DNA of 64,000 nt from the NCBI RefSeq assembly GCF_910596095.1, contig NC_056535.1, forward strand, positions 6,977,001 to 7,041,000. Reading direction: 5' to 3'. The stretch is from Thunnus maccoyii. Its lineage: Eukaryota; Chordata; Actinopteri; Scombriformes; Scombridae. The notes beneath the pieces are model-generated. The model had not been told where the DNA came from and searched no databases. It saw only the letters and a program-made list of their open reading frames with translations. Shown here piece after piece: positions 12,430 to 24,294 of the stretch (its first letter is position 1; the number at the start of each line of letters is the position of its first letter). The translations under genes were made by a program, and so were the position numbers.

Positions 12430-13430
12430 ATGGTCATTAAGCTCCTGTCCAGGTTGGAGAAGGTGGTTGCTTCTGAGATTCCACCTTAAACACAACAACC
12501 TATTTGAAAAATTCAGGTTTTCATTCAGCACACAGCACTGAAACAGCTCTGCTCAGGGTTGTGAAGGACCTGCTGATATGAGCTGATACAGGATCCCCTT
12601 CACTCAAATTCTTCTTGACCTGAGCACTGCATTTGACACTGTGGATCACACTATCCTCTTAGAATGCCTGCACACCACCACTGGACTGTCAGACTCTGTA
12701 CTTAAGTGGTTTCAGTCCTACTTTTCAATGGGAGGTCATGCTCCGTCAACCGTGGTGTTCCCCAACGGTCAGTTCTCAGCCCCATCCCGTTTACAGCTAT
12801 GTATCATCGGCAACAGCAACAGACATCCCTTGTCTGTTGCTATGCTGATGATACCCAGCTGTATATCAAAACTACCCCAAGGCCTTCTGCAGCCATATCA
12901 CGCCTCAATACCTGTCTTAAGGAGATAAAGGTCCGGATGAGCACAAATTTCCTCCAGTTAAACAGCTGCAAAACTGAAGGTCTCTTTATTGGCACTCCAC
13001 ACCAGGTTCAATCATCCCTCATACCTCATCTCACCTTTGACAGCCAGGACATCACCCTTTCCTCCTCAGTCACTAATCTGGGTGTTAGGCTTGCCTTCAC
13101 CAGACTTTTGATGACCATATAAGACATCTATGCAAAACCTCTTTCTACCATCTCAGAAACACCTCCATATCTCATCAAGACTGGGCTACTGCAATGTGCC
13201 CTTAACAGGGATCCCTGGCAGGAGCATCCAGAAACTCCATTCAGAACAGCACTGCCAGGATCCTGATGAGAGTCCGAAAACACATATACTGTAACACCAA
13301 CTCTGTTTTCGCTGCACTGGCTCCCTGCCTCCTTCACAGTTGACTACAAAGTCCTGCTACTCACATACAAATCCATCAACGGACAATACTGTAGCACTTT
13401 GAGATTCACTATTAATTCACTAACAAAGAC
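12430..13430 (+). mobile_element. L2-like LINE, reverse transcriptase fragment (decayed)
   Basis: Frame-broken translation shows ordered landmarks of an L2-clade reverse transcriptase: [11 protein letters not shown] (about 12629-12661), [12 protein letters not shown], the catalytic YADDTQLYI (about 12838-12865), FLQLNSCKTEGLFIGTPHQVQSS cut here to its parts FLQLNS and GTPHQVQSS, and SSVTNLGVRL. Then come CKTSFYHLRN and the HxxGIPGRSIQ-type block before the sequence stops being LINE-like near 13430. Multiple frameshifts and missing pieces show it is dead. Its right end abuts the GC-rich element described next. Confidence 0.8.
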
Positions 13431-14431
13431 CATGCCATTTGAGCAGTATAAAAAGTAGTTTTATTTGGATTGTCAAGAGGGTTCAGGATTGGATGAGGAT
13501 AGTGTATGGTGGGCTGGATGGGGGTCGAGGAGAGGGATGAAGGGGGTTGATGACATGGGGATGACCGGGGACCAAATGGAATCACAAAGAGGCTGGAGCG
13601 TCTAGGAACCTGGGGGTCAAGACTCAGGGTAGGGGACATGTTTTGATGAGCTTTCTGCTTCGTCATCCCCCAAAGTTAACTTCATTAGACTGAATGAGAA
13701 CAGGCTCTTTGAATGTCGCTGAGGTAAGTATGGAATCTTGGGAAGACTAGTGGTCAAGAATTTTATTTATTTAATTTTAACAGGTGGTCTGGGATATCTT
13801 ATTTGGAAGCAGTTGAAGCGGCTCCAGTGCGGAAGAATTGGCCAGAGTACGGTTAGGAATGTGGACCGACTTTGTCGATGTGGGGATACAGGTTGCCTGT
13901 GCGGAGAGTTTGGTAGTGGGCCAGAAAGTCTGAAGTGAGGGGCGAACGTTTGACATAAAGATGTGGTTCGGACTTACAGATAACATGCCGAAGTGTGCGT
14001 GAAACAAGGCTAGGTATGGTGCCCCTGAGGACAGTTTTATGGAGACGTTAGTTCGGCTGGCGTAGACATGTATGGTGGAAGATTTAATCTTGAGAATGGA
14101 ACGGGAGAAGGTGGTGAAGCAGGAGAGGGTCAGGACGTTGGGACGTTGAGTGAAGGGAACGAAAGACTGTGCGAGGCATGGAAACTGAAAATGGAGGGAC
14201 TGTCTTTCAGGTGGGAATCTGAGTCTGGTGCCAAGGATTTAAATTTCTAGTTTATTATGGTCGACGACAATGTAGTAGGCTTTATGATCGAGGATGACTG
14301 GAAGACTGCTCATCCCCCCAAAGAAGGGCTGAGAAGATGACGTGGTACGGTTCATAGAGAGCGGGGGGGTGGGGGAGGGTGGGGACCATTCAGGTGGCTG
14401 ATCGGAGGTGAACCACCTACTGCTGCATTTG

Positions 14432-14745
14432 AGCACGGCAGGATGTCGTGGGATTGGGTAGTGCAGTTGTCTCGGAAAGCACAGGGAACAGGGATAGAAC
14501 AGGAGGAAATGGAGTAGGTCCAGAAGAGGGAGCACCGTGGCTCGGTGCAACTGTGGCTGAGGTAACAGCAGGACCAGTAGTGGCTATGGGAAGAAAGAAG
14601 AAAAGAGCTGCAGGGGCGGGTGGAGCTGAAAGCGCTGAGGTAGCTGAAGGAAGGGAAGAGGAAAGGATGCTGGGATGAGGGGATGTATGTGCAGGGGTTG
14701 ATTGTGCAGCCTGTGGACACAGGGATGAGACGAAAACAAAAACAA
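14432..14745. repeat. first copy of a roughly 300-bp diverged duplication
   Basis: This segment matches 15430-15715 over most of its length. Shared landmarks are AACAGGGATAGAACAG, CACCGTGGCT, GGTAACAGCAGGACC, GGTGGAGCTGAAA, GAAGGAAGGGAAGAGGAAA and TTGATTGTGCAGCCTG, in the same order. Divergence is roughly 15-20% by eye. Confidence 0.75.
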
Positions 14746-15016
14746 ATACAAAATGGAGGGGGTTAGAAAGGAGGGAGCTCTGTGGCTTCCTTACATATCA
14801 GCTAATGAGGAAAACCAGGCTCCCTGAAGCAATGAATCGATATGAAGCGACTGCAATGAAAATTGTTCACTGTGGCAAAGCAGCTGATACAGTCAGTCAA
14901 TGTCACTGAAAATGAGGGCATGCGCTCAATGATACCTCGAGATGTAAATAAAAATTGAATGAATGAAAAGAAGCAGGCGATTCGAGGGAGCTATAGTAGC
15001 TGTGGCAGGAGGACAT

Positions 15017-15195
15017 AAAGGATGGATCGAGGGAGGGATGAAGGGATGAGGGTCAAGGAGTGAGGGTCGAGGGGTGAGGGATGAAGGGATGAGGGTCGAA
15101 GGGTGAGGGATGAGGGGATGAGGGTCGAAGGGTGAGGGATGAGGGGATGAGGGTCGAGGGTCGAGGGATGAAGGGATGAGAGTTGAGGAGTGACA
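15017..15195. repeat. GGGTCGAGGGATGAG-type minisatellite
   Basis: Imperfect tandem units built from GATGAGGG, GTCGAAGG and GTGAGG fill this stretch; three nearly identical units of about 30 bases lie at 15060-15150. It sits in the extra DNA that separates the parts of the first duplicated copy. Confidence 0.8.
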
Positions 15196-15429
15196 GATGG
15201 AATCATTGGTGTGCCAGTGCGGGGGGCGCTGGGTAGGGAACCCGCAAGTGAGTGGTTGGCTGGAGTGGTGGTGGAACTGAAGGCTGTGCATAACTGGAAA
15301 GCCTGGCTTTGTAGGCCGTGGAGGGGCGGAGTTCCGGAGGCCAGAGTGAAAGTGCTCTCTGGCACAGTGTTAATGACGGCTGGAGCGAGGGGATCGGCAA
15401 CGGGAGGTGCTGAAGACACAGAAAAACAT

Positions 15430-15715
15430 TTGAGTGTTGGGGAAGGGAGGGGAACAGGGATAGAACAGAAGGAAATTGAGTGGGTCCATCAGAGGGGGCA
15501 CCGTGGCTTGGTGGAACAGTTGCTGTGGTAACAGCAGGACCGGAGGTGGCGGAGGGAAGAAACATAAAAGAAGGAGCTGCTGGAGTGGGTGGAGCTGAAA
15601 ACGTAGAGGTAGCTGCAGCTGAAGGAAGGGAAGAGGAAAAGATGAGGGGATGTATGTGTGGGGGTTGATTGTGCAGCCTGCAGACACGGGAGTGAGAGAA
15701 AAGATGAAAAACATG
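15430..15715. repeat. second copy of the roughly 300-bp duplication
   Basis: This is the direct repeat of 14432-14745. It is followed immediately by a segment (15722-15800: GCGCTGGGCGGGGAACCC...) whose counterpart lies at 15217-15300, about 470 bp after the end of the first copy. Both copies were therefore once one longer unit, and the first has been split. Confidence 0.75.
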
Positions 15716-16374
15716 TATGGGGTATGGGTGGCGCTGGGCGGGGAACCCGGAAGTGAGCGGCCGTCCGGAGCGGTGGTGGAGGCGGAGGCAGAGAGGAGCA
15801 GGAAGAACCCGGCTTTGTTGTCGGTTCGGCAAAACGGGATTTCAGCCGGGGCTGAAGAAGTCTGGGCTCTGTTGTAGTAGGCGGCATTGTGACGTCATCA
15901 GTGTGCGGCGTGCGTTGGCCCGGCGGCGTACTATGAACCCGGAAGAGCGGGAGGATTTGAGCTGCCGGCAAGAGAGTTGATGGAAGTAGAGTCTGCATAG
16001 AGTTGGAAAGTTTGTCTTTGTCATCATTTCGTAGGAGTGGGACGACCATCTCCTTGAGAGCTCGCCGGAGGTGAGCGAACATCCGGTTGAAGATGTCAAT
16101 CGCTTGGAAAAGAGCCGCGTCCGATTGCGTGGATGCGTGTGTCTGGATCCCAGCTGGTCAGAAGCGTTTGCGATGCAAGCGTGTCGTAGGTCGCGTGAGA
16201 ACTGAGACGAACGGGAGAGAAAGGGGTTAGACACGCTTATATAGGTATGCACAGATGATTGAATTAGTGAGGCACAGGTGATTGAATTTAGTGAGAGAGA
16301 GGGACGTGGTCTTGTTCCTGAACCTTTGTTATAATAGTAACTCCATTTAAAAGTGTGGTACAATTATTATTATA

Positions 16375-16670
16375 ACAGCCTCCACCTCACTGGGAACCAG
16401 GCAGCAGGATTTTGTTCCCATTCAGCCATAACGGCAGGTGCTGACCAGTCAAGTTCCTCTGCACCGAACTGGGAAAATAAGGTCTTTACGGGGCTGGTTT
16501 TGTGTACAGATTGTCTGCTGAAACAGGAAAGAGCACACTGTTGCCAGAAAGTTGGAAGCACACTGTTGTTTCAGTGTGCGATTTCCCTGTCATTGTATGC
16601 TGTAGCATTAAAATTTCCCTTAATTATAACTAATAAAGCCAAAACCATGAAAAACAGCCTCAGACCAAAA
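16375..16670. repeat. possible dispersed repeat right of the GC-rich block
   Basis: TGTAGCATTAAAATTTCCCT and ATGAAAAACAGCCTCAGACC resemble phrases from a common teleost repeat, but I cannot name the family. A direct repeat CACACTGTTG occurs at 16529 and 16559. No coding potential. Confidence 0.35.
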
Positions 16671-17928
16671 GTTCTGCCTGCGTCCCTGTTACTGATATCT
16701 TAATTCCAAACATATATTCCAGCTGAACTGATTTTCACTGCCTGACATAGTCAAAATATTTAATTGAGTTGTGTCTTGGTGCCACCAGACATTGCTAAAG
16801 TGGGTGTAAAAATGTCTGTGGTGTCAGGGGGGTGCCTCAAGTATCCACTGTGTGCATCCAGGTATTAATTAGAGTTCACATTTTGAGACGTCTCACCTCT
16901 AAGTAGGAGAGAGAGTTTTTTCAAACCACTTTACATAAGTACAATTTTTCACTTGTGGTGTTTTCTGTTGTTCTTTGACAGCAGCAACACCTCGAGTTCT
17001 CTGTTTCCTTGTCCCCTGGAGGCTGGAGGGTTCATTTGTGGCTCTGTTACACACAGGTTTGCCGTTAGCATTCTCTGACAATACATCCTCCGCTCAATTA
17101 GCCGTACTGACGCCAACGCCTCCCCAAAGACACCTTGGAGGCACACAAGATGAAGCAGCATAGGATCCTGGGAAGCCAGATGACTATTTTGAGTGACTCA
17201 CAGCTTTGGCTCATTGCCCACGCAAAGGTGTGTTTGAGGTGTAGAGCTGGAGAGTGAGGGGAGAGCGAGGCCCACTTGTGTGACTGCTCCCAGGTGAGAG
17301 AAGAAGTCCTTGAGAAATATTGAGACATTGTTCTCTGAGCTTCCCTGCAACACAAAGGCTCTTTAATCCCTATACTCATGTAGACTTTATTTTTTAAATT
17401 TTTTTGTCAGAGTCAGGTAGGTAGGGGAGAAGAAATGTTATAGATATAATGTATGCTTTATTATAATAAGAAGCACATGAATACATTCCTGAGCAATTCT
17501 GCAAATAGGTCAGCATAAACTAGCCAGGTTGTCATCTGTAGTCCCAGAAGATCATGTTAAATATCTATACACTACAATACACTACCAACACAGCAACAAT
17601 TCAACCTATAGCCAGTTCATAAAACATTTTACATTCTGGTACATTTTTAATGTTCTCCTGTGGACATAATGTCTTACAGGTATTGGGACTGTTTGGAAGG
17701 AATGAAAGGTGAATGTATTGAGTTAAAGACTGCAGTCTATAAGCTTTCATGACTTAATAACAGAGCAGCACCAATAGAAAAATCATCCACAAAAAATTCC
17801 AGGAAAATGACATCACAGTGAGCACTGAGTACATGAATGCTCTCTGAGAGGTCCTGTGTCAAAACAACACAGCAATTAGCATTTAGCCCCAAAGATTAGG
17901 ACACAGTTGAATCTCATAGCTATGCACT
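16671..17928. other. gene-free DNA
   Basis: No gene or repeat could be named. A stretch at 16960-17350 is less AT-rich and could hold regulatory sequence, but frames there have no domain. Confidence 0.5.
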
Positions 17929-18471
17929 TTCAGGGAATAGTTTGAGACTTTGAGAAATACACTTATTCACTTTCTTGCCTAGAGTTAGATGAGAGGATTA
18001 ATGATTGATACCACTCTCATGTTTGTACATCAAGTGTAAAGAGCCAGCAGGCAATTAATGTAGCTGAGTGTAGAGACTGGATACAGGAGGAAACAGCTAG
18101 CTTGGCTTTGTCCGCAGTAAAAACAAAACAACTGCACTTCTAAAGCTCACTAATTAACTTGTTAGATCTTTTTTGTAAAGATGAAATATAAAAATGACAA
18201 GATTCTGTTTTACTGGGAGTTCTGTGCTCACTAGTCACTACTTCTGACCAAAAAATACTTCTAGCATGTTACTCCCTGTAAAATCACGGCCTGTGGTTGG
18301 TAGGCACAATATTACCTTTGGACTGAAGGTGGCCATCATCCCCACTTTTGGTCTTCATGACTGTGTCCTGGCTGCAGCTGCATATTTACTGCACAGATGT
18401 GAGAGTGAGTGGTATCAGTCTCATCTAACTCACGGCAAGGAAGTGAATAAGCATATTAACTATTCCTTTAA
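17929..18471. mobile_element. TTAA-type miniature element, full-length copy
   Basis: It starts TTCAGGGAATAGTTTGAGAC and ends TAACTATTCCTTTAA, imperfect inverted repeats of the form TTAAAGGAATAGTT. The interior shows the phrases TTATTCACTTTCTTGCC, GATACCACTCTCATGT, GGAAACAGCTAGCTTGGCT and TAAAGCTCACTAATTAAC of an abundant percomorph repeat. TTAA ends suggest piggyBac-type mobilisation. Confidence 0.7.
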
Positions 18472-19569
18472 CCTGCATTAGAATTAAACTAAATCATAAT
18501 AAAGATATCACTACTATAGAGAATATAACAAACAAAAACACTCTGAGGCACACAGAGAAACATGGCAATATTGATAGACAGTTTACATTAAAGCCTGAAA
18601 GTGTCAAAATTGACAACAAACAGAACATTTGCATATGGTTAGAGAAAAAAATCAGGTGTGAGACAAATTCAACTGTTTACTATGATTTTTAGTAAACAGT
18701 CTCCTTTGATAAATACAGACAGAAAGAACACTGACTAGCGATGCACATCAGGTTTCACAGTGAGCTTTTCTTTTATCTTGTGCTGTATTTACCACACACA
18801 CCCCCAGAGGATATGGGGAATCTCGGCTCCATATCATTTGATTTTCCCCTCTTGCAGTGAAATGTCCAGCTGTGATGCTGGATATCACAGTGAGCCAATT
18901 GCTGGCAAAACACCAGACAGAGAAGTGCTGTGCAAGCGATCATAGCCATGCCTTCTAGTCATTTCTCTCAGCTATTACAACACTACTTTTACAGTCCAGG
19001 AAATGGAAATCAGCCAAGAACAATGAAATTACACACTGAAGGCAAGAGCAGGAGGTTGATCCAATAAAGAAACAATTGTACAATAGAATAAAAAATGAAA
19101 TACAATTTCCACCATATGTGATAAATGTGGAGGAAGTTGATGAGTAGATAGAGGCATTATTAGGGGCAGAAAATGCTACTTACATCCTCTCACCACTCAG
19201 ACAGTTTGACAGTTTCTTCCAGACTTTGTTGCCTTTTGCCAGAATGAAACCTCCCTTCTTTTTAGACTCACTTCCCCCCATGAGAGCAATTCAAAGACAC
19301 TACAATAAGGCCATTAATTTCCCATTAAAATGTATCATTAATGCATCGGCAGTGCCAGGTAACTGTCTTAACTAAAGGAAGTAAATCTGCTGTGTTGTGT
19401 TACATTGTTGCATCACATCCAAGAGATGTTTTTGTTTATTAATCCTTTTTTCTTTACAGAGATTCCTCTGAGAATGAAGTCTGTTTCACAAGCAAGCTCC
19501 GTCTATGAATAAATCACTAAAAACAGAGAATAATTCTCCAAACAACAAAGTGAGAACTAAGCAAAACAC
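18472..19569. other. gene-free DNA
   Basis: Nothing is recognised apart from the short TAAT-rich candidate at 19290-19390. Confidence 0.5.
19290..19390. promoter_or_regulatory. candidate conserved non-coding element, short
   Basis: GGCCATTAATTTCCCATTAAAATG followed by CATTAATGCATCGGCAGTGCC (each cut from a longer run) gives three TTAAT/ATTAA cores in 50 bases just before the next repeat. Suggestive only. Confidence 0.25.
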
Positions 19570-20925
19570 TAAAGCTAGGTTTATGCTCGATGCAGTGTCC
19601 CCAATGTGAGGGTGTACGTGCCAAAAATGATGTCATGGCATCTTTCGCGTTGAGCACGAAAGCTCCACAAGTTGTTTCAGTGCTTGGTCGTGCATTTCTG
19701 AATTTTTCTAACTAAGCGTGCACTGCGCAAGTGGTCCCGCCAATTCCAGTGGAGCTGGGATGGCTGTCCTAGTTCATCAAATATTTTGAGACAGACAAGT
19801 GATAGCAATTACAGTACACAAATGCAATGACACATACGTTTACTTTACTTCTATTGTAGTTCATTTTGTGTATCTTTAAAGCATGTATGTTCTCTTTTAC
19901 TTATTGTCAGAAAGTGACCATGCGACAAAATAACTTTGTAAGGACTCCATGTTGTGATACGCAGAACAAAGTAGACCGGAAATGGTAACAAAGAAAACTT
20001 AATGACTTCCTGCTTATTCAAAGAATATTTAGTTTGTATGGCTCTTGGCATTTCGGAGAGTACTGCAATGAACAACATGTTGAGTATAAACACCTCTGTG
20101 CATGCTCTTGTCCCACGTATCATCTGCAGAGGTCTGCACTACCGTGTCTTGTATGAGTAAAAACAGAGCTGTCAAACCTGTCAAAACTGTCAAAAAAAAA
20201 TGGACTGTCAAAACATATTTGTTTTTACCAGCCTTCTCTGTATACCTGTCATTTGGGATGCATACGCGATGCTGCATGCCTGTGTCAGTCAGCTACGCGC
20301 CTCCTTTTACTCTCACTGCCAGAAGAGGGAGACAAAAGTCCCGCACTTCAGCTTTATGCTCTGGAGATACATTTTTGCGTGTTAACCACACGCTCGCGTA
20401 GACAACGAGCTGCATCGTGAAGGTAATTGTTCACATATTTGCATATGCGTGTCACTGGAGGATTCCACTAGAGGGCACACCAGGATATAAATAGAACTTC
20501 CAGATTTGCATAATGTAAATTCGCCAAAAAATGCAAATAAGAAGAAGCATGATGTAAAAAAAATAAATATGGTGACACTCAAAGAGGTTATTACTTTGTT
20601 AATTCAAGTATATTTGTCACTGTGCAGTGGCAATTACACACTGTACAGATGCAGGTAATTGCGGACTTGGTCTATTAACTTCATAACTTTCTGCAATCGT
20701 TGTCACTGCTTTTGTGCCTACTGACCCCTGACCCTGTCACATTCCCATACTGCCCCTACACTGCCCCTACCGTTCATGCGCATTGCATCTTGCTGATGCA
20801 TTGCATTCATTTCTGAGGACATGCACAACCAATGCTCCAAATGGACGCAGGATATGCAAGGCAGCCATCATGCGCATGTGAACGCGTGATTAAAAGCAAG
20901 TACATCTCCAGCCTAACAGAGTCAC
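19570..20925. repeat. probable non-autonomous DNA transposon, about 1.35 kb
   Basis: The stretch is unusually CpG-containing (TGCGCAAGTGG, ACGCGCCTCC, AACGCGTGATT). It is bounded by weakly inverted ends (AAAGCTAGGTTTATGCTCGA at the left, and AGGCTGGAGATGTACTTGC read from the right on the other strand). The middle 20190-20310 matches 38215-38330 inverted. No transposase is readable. Confidence 0.4.
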
Positions 20926-21292
20926 AGTGAAGACAGTGAATATAACAAAGAAGCAATAGAGGTGTTAGAGATGAAGAGGGGGAAGAAGAAGTTAAAGAGT
21001 GATGTATGCCAAGTGTATACTGTTACATCAAAATGATCACAGTATCAGTGGACTGGTTTATATCACTGTTGATTAAGACTCCAATAAAATTTCTAGACAC
21101 TCCCAGTCTGGTAGCTGCTGACCCTACAGAGGTTTCAGCCTATAGTTTCTTAAAATAGTTTGTTTAAATGACAGTCAGTGATTCTGTGCTGTTTTGTATC
21201 TACAGTAATTATAAACAATAGCACTGTGATCTGTGGTGTTCAATGGCATTAGAGAGCAAACATACAGTAAAACTTGTCTCTATGCCATGCTG

Positions 21293-21507
21293 TCTATACT
21301 ATACTATACTATACTATACTATACTATACTATACTGTACTATATTATACTGTACTATATTATACTATACTATACTATACTACAATATACTATGATATATT
21401 ATAATATGCTATACTATGCTATACTATACTATAATATACTACAATATACTATGATATATTATAATATGCTATACTATACTATACCATGCTATACTTTATT
21501 ATACTAA
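21293..21507. repeat. ACTAT pentanucleotide array, imperfect
   Basis: About 43 units of ACTAT and one-base variants (ACTGT, ATTAT, ACAAT, ATGAT, ATGCT), purest at the left end. Open frames through it are artefacts of the five-base period. Confidence 0.95.
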
Positions 21508-22093
21508 ACTACTATCCTGAATTGTTCAGGCTTAGAGATGTTTTTGTGGCTTTGGGTCATTTGTCTACTAGTCCACTGACATTTCATCTTTAGCTTGTTT
21601 GTGGTACTTCAGACTTAATCTTAAAGAGATCTTAATGAGAAAAGCTATGGCTATTTGTGGGTTTTCCATTTCCAACATTGTTTCCTGTTTTTCCTTATGT
21701 GTTGTTTATAGGCCACATCACTTCCCGGGATGCTTTACAATGTTCTGAAAGAAGTCTTTTTCTTAGATAGTCCCCCCCTCCCACCACCACCTTCAGAAAT
21801 CAACAGAGATTATTAAATTAGCTGCAGTGTGGAGCCTAGCTCCGCTCTTGAAGTCTTCATTAAGCATTCCTTTGATTCACATTGACTCACAGAGAGAGAA
21901 AAAGATCATCCCTGCTCTGTGCTTGTGCTCTCCTGTGGCTTTGTAGAATCTCATTTTTGGCAGGAAATTGAAAACTTAAATTGCGTTGAACCTGCAACCC
22001 GCAGGCAACTCAGTGGGATGCCTCCATCCTTTTAAACTCAGCATATATGAAGGGCAAGTAGGGGTTTTTAGAGCAGCTTTGTTGACAGTTTTA

Positions 22094-22094
<1 letters not shown>

Positions 22095-22125
<31 letters not shown>
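22095..22125. repeat. 31-base poly-C run
   Basis: An uninterrupted run of 31 C. Such runs are rare and may partly reflect assembly or sequencing length error; the opposite strand is G-quadruplex-prone. Confidence 0.9.
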
Positions 22126-22679
22126 AGATTTTGAAATTTTGTTTCTCTGTGTAGCCTACTGTTAACACCGGCCCTTTTCTGGAGCTTTGGAATATTCTCT
22201 CTTTTCTAATGCTTTTCAGTGAAAGCCCACATTTTTTCTCTTGCCGTGTGCCACATCCCCCAGAGCTCTCAGCTGTGTGCCCTATTTTTAGAGGAGCACT
22301 CTGGCAATTTAGCTGAACAATGTGCTGGAGTCGCATCTTCGCTTTCATGTGATCTGGTGGGATGTTGACTACAGGCATCACATTTGCATTGCATGTGTGA
22401 GAGTGTGTAGATTATATTTTTGGACCTAAAAGCCTCCCCTAGGTATTGATACATACAGTAACATCTTATTCACTACAGAGCAAGCCAGGATCTGTAACAT
22501 AATTCTAAACAGCCACACAGAATAATGTGTGTACAATAGCCAGATGAAAAAAACAATTTCTATGAATCTCTGTCTGATGTAAGACCAATTTTTTTCGTAA
22601 AGTACTCCTGCACTATCAACTGGCATTAAAAAAAGACTACTCAGGCTTTGAATATGAGCATAAATAGATCCCCTAGCTG

Positions 22680-23060
22680 CTTGTAAAAATGGCTTTGAAT
22701 ATCCTGTCTAAGGTTCACTATTATTGAATCACATATTAACAGCCAGGCTGGGTTAATTAAATGGAAGCCCTGTCGTGTCCTATAATTCAATGGAAGCAAG
22801 CTCAATTAACCGTCTAATTAGAAGCAGAGCTCGCATGAAACATGCTAATTCACCTTGTGTCCGATCCAATTTATTGATTGATGCCCTATGAAAGAGTCAC
22901 ACAGAATTCAATGAGCCAACAGAGACAGAGAGAGGACACACATTGATCAGATGTTGCTGTTTGTGCAAGAATACAATTAACAAATAATGCCAGTCTTGCT
23001 TATTTGTGCCAATTATCTCTTTAATTGCCTCTCAAATACTTCTATTGGCTGAATTAGAAC
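22680..23060. promoter_or_regulatory. candidate conserved non-coding enhancer
   Basis: A repeat-free 380-bp stretch is dense in homeodomain-type cores: GGTTAATTAAATGG, CTCAATTAACCGTCTAATTAG, cut here as CTCAATTAACC and GTCTAATTAG, ATGCTAATTCACC, ACAATTAACAAATAATG and CCAATTATCTCTTTAATTGCC. Such clusters are typical of deeply conserved vertebrate enhancers. Conservation itself cannot be seen from one sequence. Confidence 0.45.
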
Positions 23061-24294
23061 CTAAATGTTTAGGTCAGTGTGCTCAGCTGTCCTTGACCTC
23101 TTGTTCCAAAGAGACGAATACAGCACAGAGATGTCATCATCAGTGCTCCTTGAAACAGAGTGCTTACCCCTGAAATATGAAAGAAATACTTGAAGTGCAC
23201 TATCCTCTTGCTGAATATGAATAAACACTTTTTCAGGAGATGCCAGATGCATGCAAGGGTGTGTAGGGAGAAGCTGTGGTGGACACTGTACTCAGAGGAG
23301 TCCTATGTGGGAGGAAGGGAGTCTGATGAATGGGACGGGAGCCATTAAAGTGACATTGACAAAAAGGCAGGAAGTCAGATTATCATCTGGAGAGAAGGAA
23401 GTGTATTAGAGGTGATAGCCTTGCCCTCCGGCAGGTGAAATACAGAGATCTGGGAGGAGTAAACGGCAGGCTGGGTATTTAATCATCGGTTTTCCTCCTT
23501 GTGCCATGAGAGCCAATGGGACTGCAGGAATCAAGAAGATCTTATATTTATACCTGGACTTTCACAGCTACAGTATGACAATATAACACCATATATGCAC
23601 ACACATTCTTGCACACTGTTGTTGCTAAAGTATAAGTCTGGGGATTTTCTATATTTGTCTTATTATTAACAAATCCCATGAAAAATCTTAAACCAACACT
23701 GAATTGAGTCTACTAACGAGTATTGTCTGTGTAGCCAGCGTCTGATATGGTTTATTCCTTTGTTCCACAGACCTTCATCGTGGTCCAAAAACTATTAAAA
23801 ATACATCAGTGAGCCACACTGTTGCACTGTTCCATCATTATTATGAACATGGCACTGCAGTTTATTTTGAGTCAATCCCACATACAACATCCTGCTGCCA
23901 GAAATACTCACTGGAGCACTAAATGTGTAATAATCTGTGGCAGAAAATAGTCCCCAACAAATGCATTATTTATTCCTGTTTCAGCAACATTTGCCTTTAA
24001 AAAAAAAAGAAAGAGAAAAAGAAAGAAAGAATATATTTGTCTTCAGTAGGAACCAATGTACAGAGTCCCAAGATGTTTATATTTGATAAATACATGGGGA
24101 CATTATGAAATAAATAATTACATGAATAAACAGAGTAAAATATATAAATGAACCAATATATTTTGAAATGTTTAATAATGTCATTGTGAAACTCTATGAT
24201 ATCATTCTTATTTTCATAGTAAGTTTTGTTGCAGCTCATTTTTATTTAATTATAGAATTTTCTTTTGTTAAATTTTTAACCATATTTATTTTCT
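23061..24294. other. gene-free DNA
   Basis: No gene. A pure purine run lies at 23999-24032. A moderately GC-rich stretch at 23230-23530 is unrecognised. Confidence 0.5.

Larger units (their letters stand above)
13430..16370 (-). mobile_element. GC-rich block, unclassified element oriented on the minus strand
   Basis: About 2.9 kb of strongly purine-rich (+) and GC-rich sequence stands out against AT-rich surroundings and appears to interrupt or replace the end of the L2-like LINE. On the minus strand it has a TATATAA box at 16238-16244 and long proline/serine-rich open frames (for example 15489-16082). It has an AATAAA near its far end at 13460-13465, as a transcribed element would. A short direct repeat containing TGATTGAATT occurs twice at 16255-16290. 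I recognise no reverse transcriptase, integrase, transposase or recombinase. It may be a non-autonomous retroelement, a fragment of a known teleost element I do not recognise, or a segmental duplication. Confidence 0.45.
20926..22679. other. gene-free DNA with low-complexity runs
   Basis: Contains the ACTAT array and poly-C run; no gene is supported. 21820-22020 and 22130-22400 are higher-complexity but unrecognised. Confidence 0.5.

Noticed and set aside
15017-15195. CRISPR-like repeat array
   Set aside because: Units are contiguous and imperfect without unique spacers, and the genome is eukaryotic; it is a minisatellite.
14926-15419. overlapping Ser/Pro/His-rich minus-strand frames
   Set aside because: They translate the minisatellite in two frames and give repeating PSSLxPRPS-like text, an artefact of repeat period.
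15203-15832. 209-codon proline-rich minus-strand frame
   Set aside because: It runs through duplicated, purine-biased DNA, where stops are rare on the opposite strand. No domain and no consistent start; kept only as part of the unclassified element.
21274-21507. 77-codon Tyr/Ile/Leu-rich frame
   Set aside because: Purely a reading of the ACTAT pentanucleotide array.
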